A stretch of 64,000 nt of DNA from Citrobacter arsenatis. GTDB lineage: Bacteria > Pseudomonadota > Gammaproteobacteria > Enterobacterales > Enterobacteriaceae. The notes beneath the pieces were generated by a model. That model saw only the letters and a list, made by a program, of their open reading frames with translations. It ran no database searches and was not told the origin of the DNA. Positions 61,254-64,000 of this stretch are shown piece by piece. Numbering within the stretch: the first letter of the stretch is position 1; each line of letters starts with the position of its first letter. Made by a program: the position numbers and the translations under genes. The stretch spans positions 1,922,001 through 1,986,000 of the forward strand of contig NZ_CP037864.1 of the NCBI RefSeq assembly GCF_004353845.1, given 5' to 3'.

Positions 61254-62300
61254 TTAGTTTTTTACTGACCAACGTACGGTTTCGCCACCCAGGAAAGGTA
61301 CCAGCGTATCGTTTTCCAGCGCAATGCTCTCCGGGACCTGGTGCTCCACGCGTTCCAGCTCAATAAAGGTTTCATTCACCGGTAAACCATAAAACTGCGG
61401 GCCATTGAGTGAACAGAAGGCTTCGAAGTGGTCCAGCGCATTCATCTCCTCAAACACGGTGGCATAGCTACCCAACGCGGTCGGCGCATTAAAGCAGCCC
61501 GCACAGCCACAGCTAGACTCTTTGCGATGACGTGCATGTGGCGCAGAGTCGGTACCGAGGAATGCGCGGCTAAACCCGCTGGCGACCAGTTCACGCAGCG
61601 CCTGTTGATGGACGTTACGTTTGAGGATCGGCAGGCAGTACAGATGAGGGCGAATCCCGCCAACCAGCATGTGGTTGCGGTTGAACATCAGATGCTGTGG
61701 CGTAATGGTAGCAGCCAAAAGCTCGTTACCGTCGCGCACGTATTCGGCAGCATCTTTGGTAGTGATATGTTCGAACACGACTTTCAGCGCAGTTAAACGC
61801 TGACGCAGTGGTTCCATCACCGTTTCAATAAAGCGCGCTTCGCGATCGAAAATATCGATATCCGCATGCGTCACTTCTCCGTGCACCAGCAGCGGCATAC
61901 CCAATTTTTCCATCCGTTCCAGTACCGGCATGATGGCGTCAATCGAGGTTACGCCATGCGTCGAGTTGGTGGTGGCATTGGCCGGATAGAGTTTTGCAGC
62001 GGTGAAAACGCCTTCGTTAAATCCACGTTCCAGCTCGTTGGGATCCAGTGTATCCGTTAAGTAGCAGGTCATTAATGGCGTGAAGTTGTGTCCGGCAGGT
62101 ACCGCGTCAAGAATGCGCTGGCGGTAAGCGATAGCCACGTCAACCGTGGTGACGGGCGGAGCCAGGTTCGGCATGACAATGGCGCGGCCATAAATTTCAC
62201 TGGTATAGGGCACGACAGTTTTTAACATGTCGCCATCGCGAAAGTGAAGATGCCAGTCGTCTGGGCGGCGGATCTTTAAAACCTGGGATGGTGCAGTCAT
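61254..62300 (-). CDS. pyrC: PyrC, dihydroorotase
   Basis: 348 residues from ATG 62300. Zinc ligands are visible: DDWHLHFRDGD (about residues 14-24), the carbamylated lysine in AAKLYPANATTNS near 103, H in LLVHGEVTH near 140, FEHITTK near 178 and the aspartate in GTDSAPH near 251. It closes carbamoyl-aspartate to dihydroorotate in UMP synthesis. An in-frame ATG at 62342 was not used. Confidence 0.96.
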   Translation of the reverse strand: MTAPSQVLKIRRPDDWHLHFRDGDMLKTVVPYTSEIYGRAIVMPNLAPPVTTVDVAIAYRQRILDAVPAGHNFTPLMTCYLTDTLDPNELERGFNEGVFTAAKLYPANATTNSTHGVTSIDAIMPVLERMEKLGMPLLVHGEVTHADIDIFDREARFIETVMEPLRQRLTALKVVFEHITTKDAAEYVRDGNELLAATITPQHLMFNRNHMLVGGIRPHLYCLPILKRNVHQQALRELVASGFSRAFLGTDSAPHARHRKESSCGCAGCFNAPTALGSYATVFEEMNALDHFEAFCSLNGPQFYGLPVNETFIELERVEHQVPESIALENDTLVPFLGGETVRWSVKN

Positions 62301-62309
62301 TAATATGCT

Positions 62310-62336
62310 CCGGCTGAGGATAGTCTTTTTTGCCGG
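62310..62336 (-). promoter_or_regulatory. pyrC leader hairpin covering the ribosome binding site
   Basis: In the mRNA, CCGGC (62332-62336 region) can pair with GCCGG (62310-62314), which holds part of the ribosome binding site upstream of ATG 62300. In E. coli and Salmonella, CTP-dependent choice of the start nucleotide controls such a hairpin. Confidence 0.6.
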
Positions 62337-62349
62337 AAACAAAGGATAA

Positions 62350-62365
62350 GCGGAAACGTTTTCGT
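62350..62365. promoter_or_regulatory. purR box: PurR box upstream of pyrC
   Basis: GCGGAAACGTTTTCGT is close to the PurR consensus (ACGCAAACGTTTTCGT type), and the E. coli pyrC promoter has a matching PurR site. Confidence 0.8.
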
Positions 62366-62372
62366 TTGCACG

Positions 62373-62396
62373 AAAAAAAAGGGCGCATTGGCGCCC
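62373..62396 (-). terminator. Terminator of yceB
   Basis: On the minus strand GGGCGC-CAAT-GCGCCC, then eight T's. Confidence 0.92.
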
Positions 62397-62405
62397 TCTG
62401 TTTTA

Positions 62406-62966
62406 TTAGTCGGTAAACGGGATGATGATTTCGCCCGGTTTCACCTCGATACCTTTCGCCAGTTTTTTCGCCAGTGCTTCACCCTGGCTACTGTCATCCT
62501 GCAGAATGTACGCTGGCTGCTGGTTGAAATAATTACGCAGCGACTGATTTAAATAAGGCATCAGCGTTTGCAGTACCGACTGCATTTTTTCCGGCGTAAC
62601 GGTGGCGTCCACGACTTCCATCTCTTGCAGATAAATCGCGCCTTTTTCTTTATTGAAAACCGGTAAGGCTTTTAGCTTCAGCTTCATGGTCGCTTTCTGA
62701 CTGCCAAACAGGGAGTTCATGTCCAGGTTTGCGTCGCCGGTTAGCGTCACTTTATTGGGTTCTTCACGGCCAATCTGGCTGGCGAGATTGTTCAGTACGA
62801 TGTGTGCTTCAGCGACGCCGGGCAAACCGATATCTTTAGAGAAGTTATTATGCTTCGCCAGGGCCTGATTAATTTCTTGCTCACTAACCGTGTATTGCGT
62901 GAGTTGATTACAACCAACCAACAGGCCGCTGACAATTAGCGCAGCGGCAAAAAAAAACTTTTTCAT
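62406..62966 (-). CDS. yceB: YceB, DUF1439 lipoprotein
   Basis: 186 residues from ATG 62966. The lipobox is LLVGC (Cys about residue 19). The mature part is a DUF1439 tubular lipid-binding-like fold, as in E. coli YceB. Function unknown; it likely sits in the periplasm attached to a membrane. A longer frame from 63008 adds 14 residues before the signal and was not used. Confidence 0.92.
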   Translation of the reverse strand: MKKFFFAAALIVSGLLVGCNQLTQYTVSEQEINQALAKHNNFSKDIGLPGVAEAHIVLNNLASQIGREEPNKVTLTGDANLDMNSLFGSQKATMKLKLKALPVFNKEKGAIYLQEMEVVDATVTPEKMQSVLQTLMPYLNQSLRNYFNQQPAYILQDDSSQGEALAKKLAKGIEVKPGEIIIPFTD

Positions 62967-63080
62967 GGGGTTCCTCAACATGATGCATGTGGCGTAATCG
63001 TGACACAAAGCATCATCGAGTACCAGCGCCCCGGACGCCAGCAGAAAAAACTGAAAAGCGCCTGGACGCCCGTTCGGCTA

Positions 63081-64000
63081 TCAGGCGTCTGGCTCCAACA
63101 TACCACTCGTTGGGCGTTTGAGGCTGAATTGCCAGCCCAGAGCAAGGAACGTGATGAAGCCGATAATACCGAGCATCATCCAGGGCAATTCAGGCTGCGC
63201 CAGGGCTTTGCCCATATCAAACAACCAGCCGCCGCCGACATAACCAATTGCGCCGCCGATGGCGAGTCCCAGTCGGCTGAAGCCCATGTAGCTTCCTCTG
63301 GCCCGTGCATTGGCCAGCGAGGCGCTCAGGGTTTCACGCGCCGGTTCGGCGATGATTGAGCCAATATAGAACGTGCAGATCAGCGTGAATAGCTGCTGTA
63401 AATTGCCGACCAGGCCAATGGGCATCATGCTCAGAGACATCACCAGCAGACCGGCCATCAGGCGATGTTCAAGGCGAAAGCGTTTTTCACTCCAGCGGGC
63501 AATCGGGTAAAGCAGCGTTAAAGAGAGGCACGCCTCAATGGCATACATCCATTTCACGGCGGCCGGTGAGCCTGCGATGTCGTTCACCATGATTGGCAGC
63601 ATCAGCATCACCTGCACTGCAAGCATGTAATAGCCCGCCAGCGTCAGCACATAGGTAACAAAGCGTTTGTCATGCATTACATGGCTCATCCCTTCGCGCA
63701 CCGGTATTTTTACCGTCGACAGCTTCCATGCCGGGAGCAGCCAGGCATTAAACGCCGCACACAGAACGAACAAAATTGCGCCGGTGGCGCATACCAGACG
63801 GAAATCGTATTGCAACAACCAACTGCCGAGCAACGCGCCAACCACGGCCCCGGCGCTATCCTGCATCATCAGAATAGAGAAAAAGCGCCCGCGCTTTTCC
63901 GGGCGGATAAGTTTAACCACCAGCGCCGAGCGGGGTGGGTCGAATAGCGTGCCGCCCAGTCCGGAGAGAAAGCAGGAAAACCACAGCAACCACGGCTCAT
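63081..64000 (-). CDS. mdtH: MdtH, MFS multidrug transporter (5' end outside window)
   Basis: C-terminal 305 or so of about 402 residues; the frame runs off the right edge (the partial codons read EPWLLWFSCFLSGLGGT). It has the FDPPRSALVVKLIRPEKRGR loop and about nine membrane helices and is close to E. coli MdtH, which gives quinolone resistance when overproduced. The first in-window start-like codon (TTG at 63989) is internal. Confidence 0.93.
   Translation of the reverse strand, partial: EPWLLWFSCFLSGLGGTLFDPPRSALVVKLIRPEKRGRFFSILMMQDSAGAVVGALLGSWLLQYDFRLVCATGAILFVLCAAFNAWLLPAWKLSTVKIPVREGMSHVMHDKRFVTYVLTLAGYYMLAVQVMLMLPIMVNDIAGSPAAVKWMYAIEACLSLTLLYPIARWSEKRFRLEHRLMAGLLVMSLSMMPIGLVGNLQQLFTLICTFYIGSIIAEPARETLSASLANARARGSYMGFSRLGLAIGGAIGYVGGGWLFDMGKALAQPELPWMMLGIIGFITFLALGWQFSLKRPTSGMLEPDA

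Overview
The window is a 64 kb piece of chromosome from a member of the Enterobacteriaceae close to Citrobacter, Salmonella and Escherichia. Gene order and protein similarity follow the E. coli 23-24 min region (cbpA, agp, wrbA, putAP, efeUOB, phoH, serX, ghrA, csg, opg, mdtG, lpxL, pyrC, mdtH). It also has the Salmonella/Citrobacter-type scsABCD genes, and lacks pgaABCD and rutABCDEFG at their K-12 positions. Citrobacter is my best guess from this mosaic; the genus cannot be proved from sequence reading alone.

Layout. (1) 1-6060: the 3' end of a type VI secretion (T6SS) cluster: tssF (cut by the window edge), tssG, tssJ, tssE, a decayed gene, a membrane-anchored GIY-YIG-like protein and a TagA/VasL-type protein. 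(2) 6285-9857: a purine nucleoside module with a second DeoD-type phosphorylase, an MFS permease and a Tsx-like outer-membrane channel, facing a Crp/Fnr-type regulator. (3) 9972-17959: cbpAM, a DsbA-like oxidoreductase with a CPSC active site, a VOC protein, the copper/redox operon scsABCD, a TSUP permease and an ArsR-type regulator. (4) 18047-23000: agp, yccJ, wrbA, ymdF, a DMT permease, rutR without its operon, and a small DUF1311 protein. (5) 23035-28928: putA and putP diverging from a control region with PutA-type operators. (6) 29067-32480: Fur-box-preceded efeUOB with an intact efeU. (7) 32500-35150: phoH, an unknown gene, an emrE homologue, and a tRNA-Ser gene whose 3' end and terminator are duplicated nearby.

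(8) 35385-38460: ghrA, ycdX, ycdY and ycdZ. (9) 38479-43399: the two divergent curli operons csgDEFG and csgBAC, plus ymdA. (10) 43501-51675: ymdB-clsC, opgC, opgGH, yceK and msyB. (11) 51676-53671: an AT-rich insertion with a membrane diguanylate cyclase. (12) 53736-64000: mdtG, lpxL, trhO, yceI-yceJ, yceO, solA, bssS, dinI, pyrC, yceB and a partial mdtH.

Themes are envelope and biofilm (curli, periplasmic glucans, cardiolipin, a cyclic-di-GMP enzyme, BssS), periplasmic redox and metal handling (Scs, DsbA-like, EfeUOB), and catabolism (proline, nucleosides, glucose-1-phosphate). Several intergenic regions carry repeats: two ERIC-type elements, REP-like hairpins, and a three-hairpin module found twice with compensatory base changes. 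No rRNA, CRISPR array, insertion sequence or complete prophage was seen.
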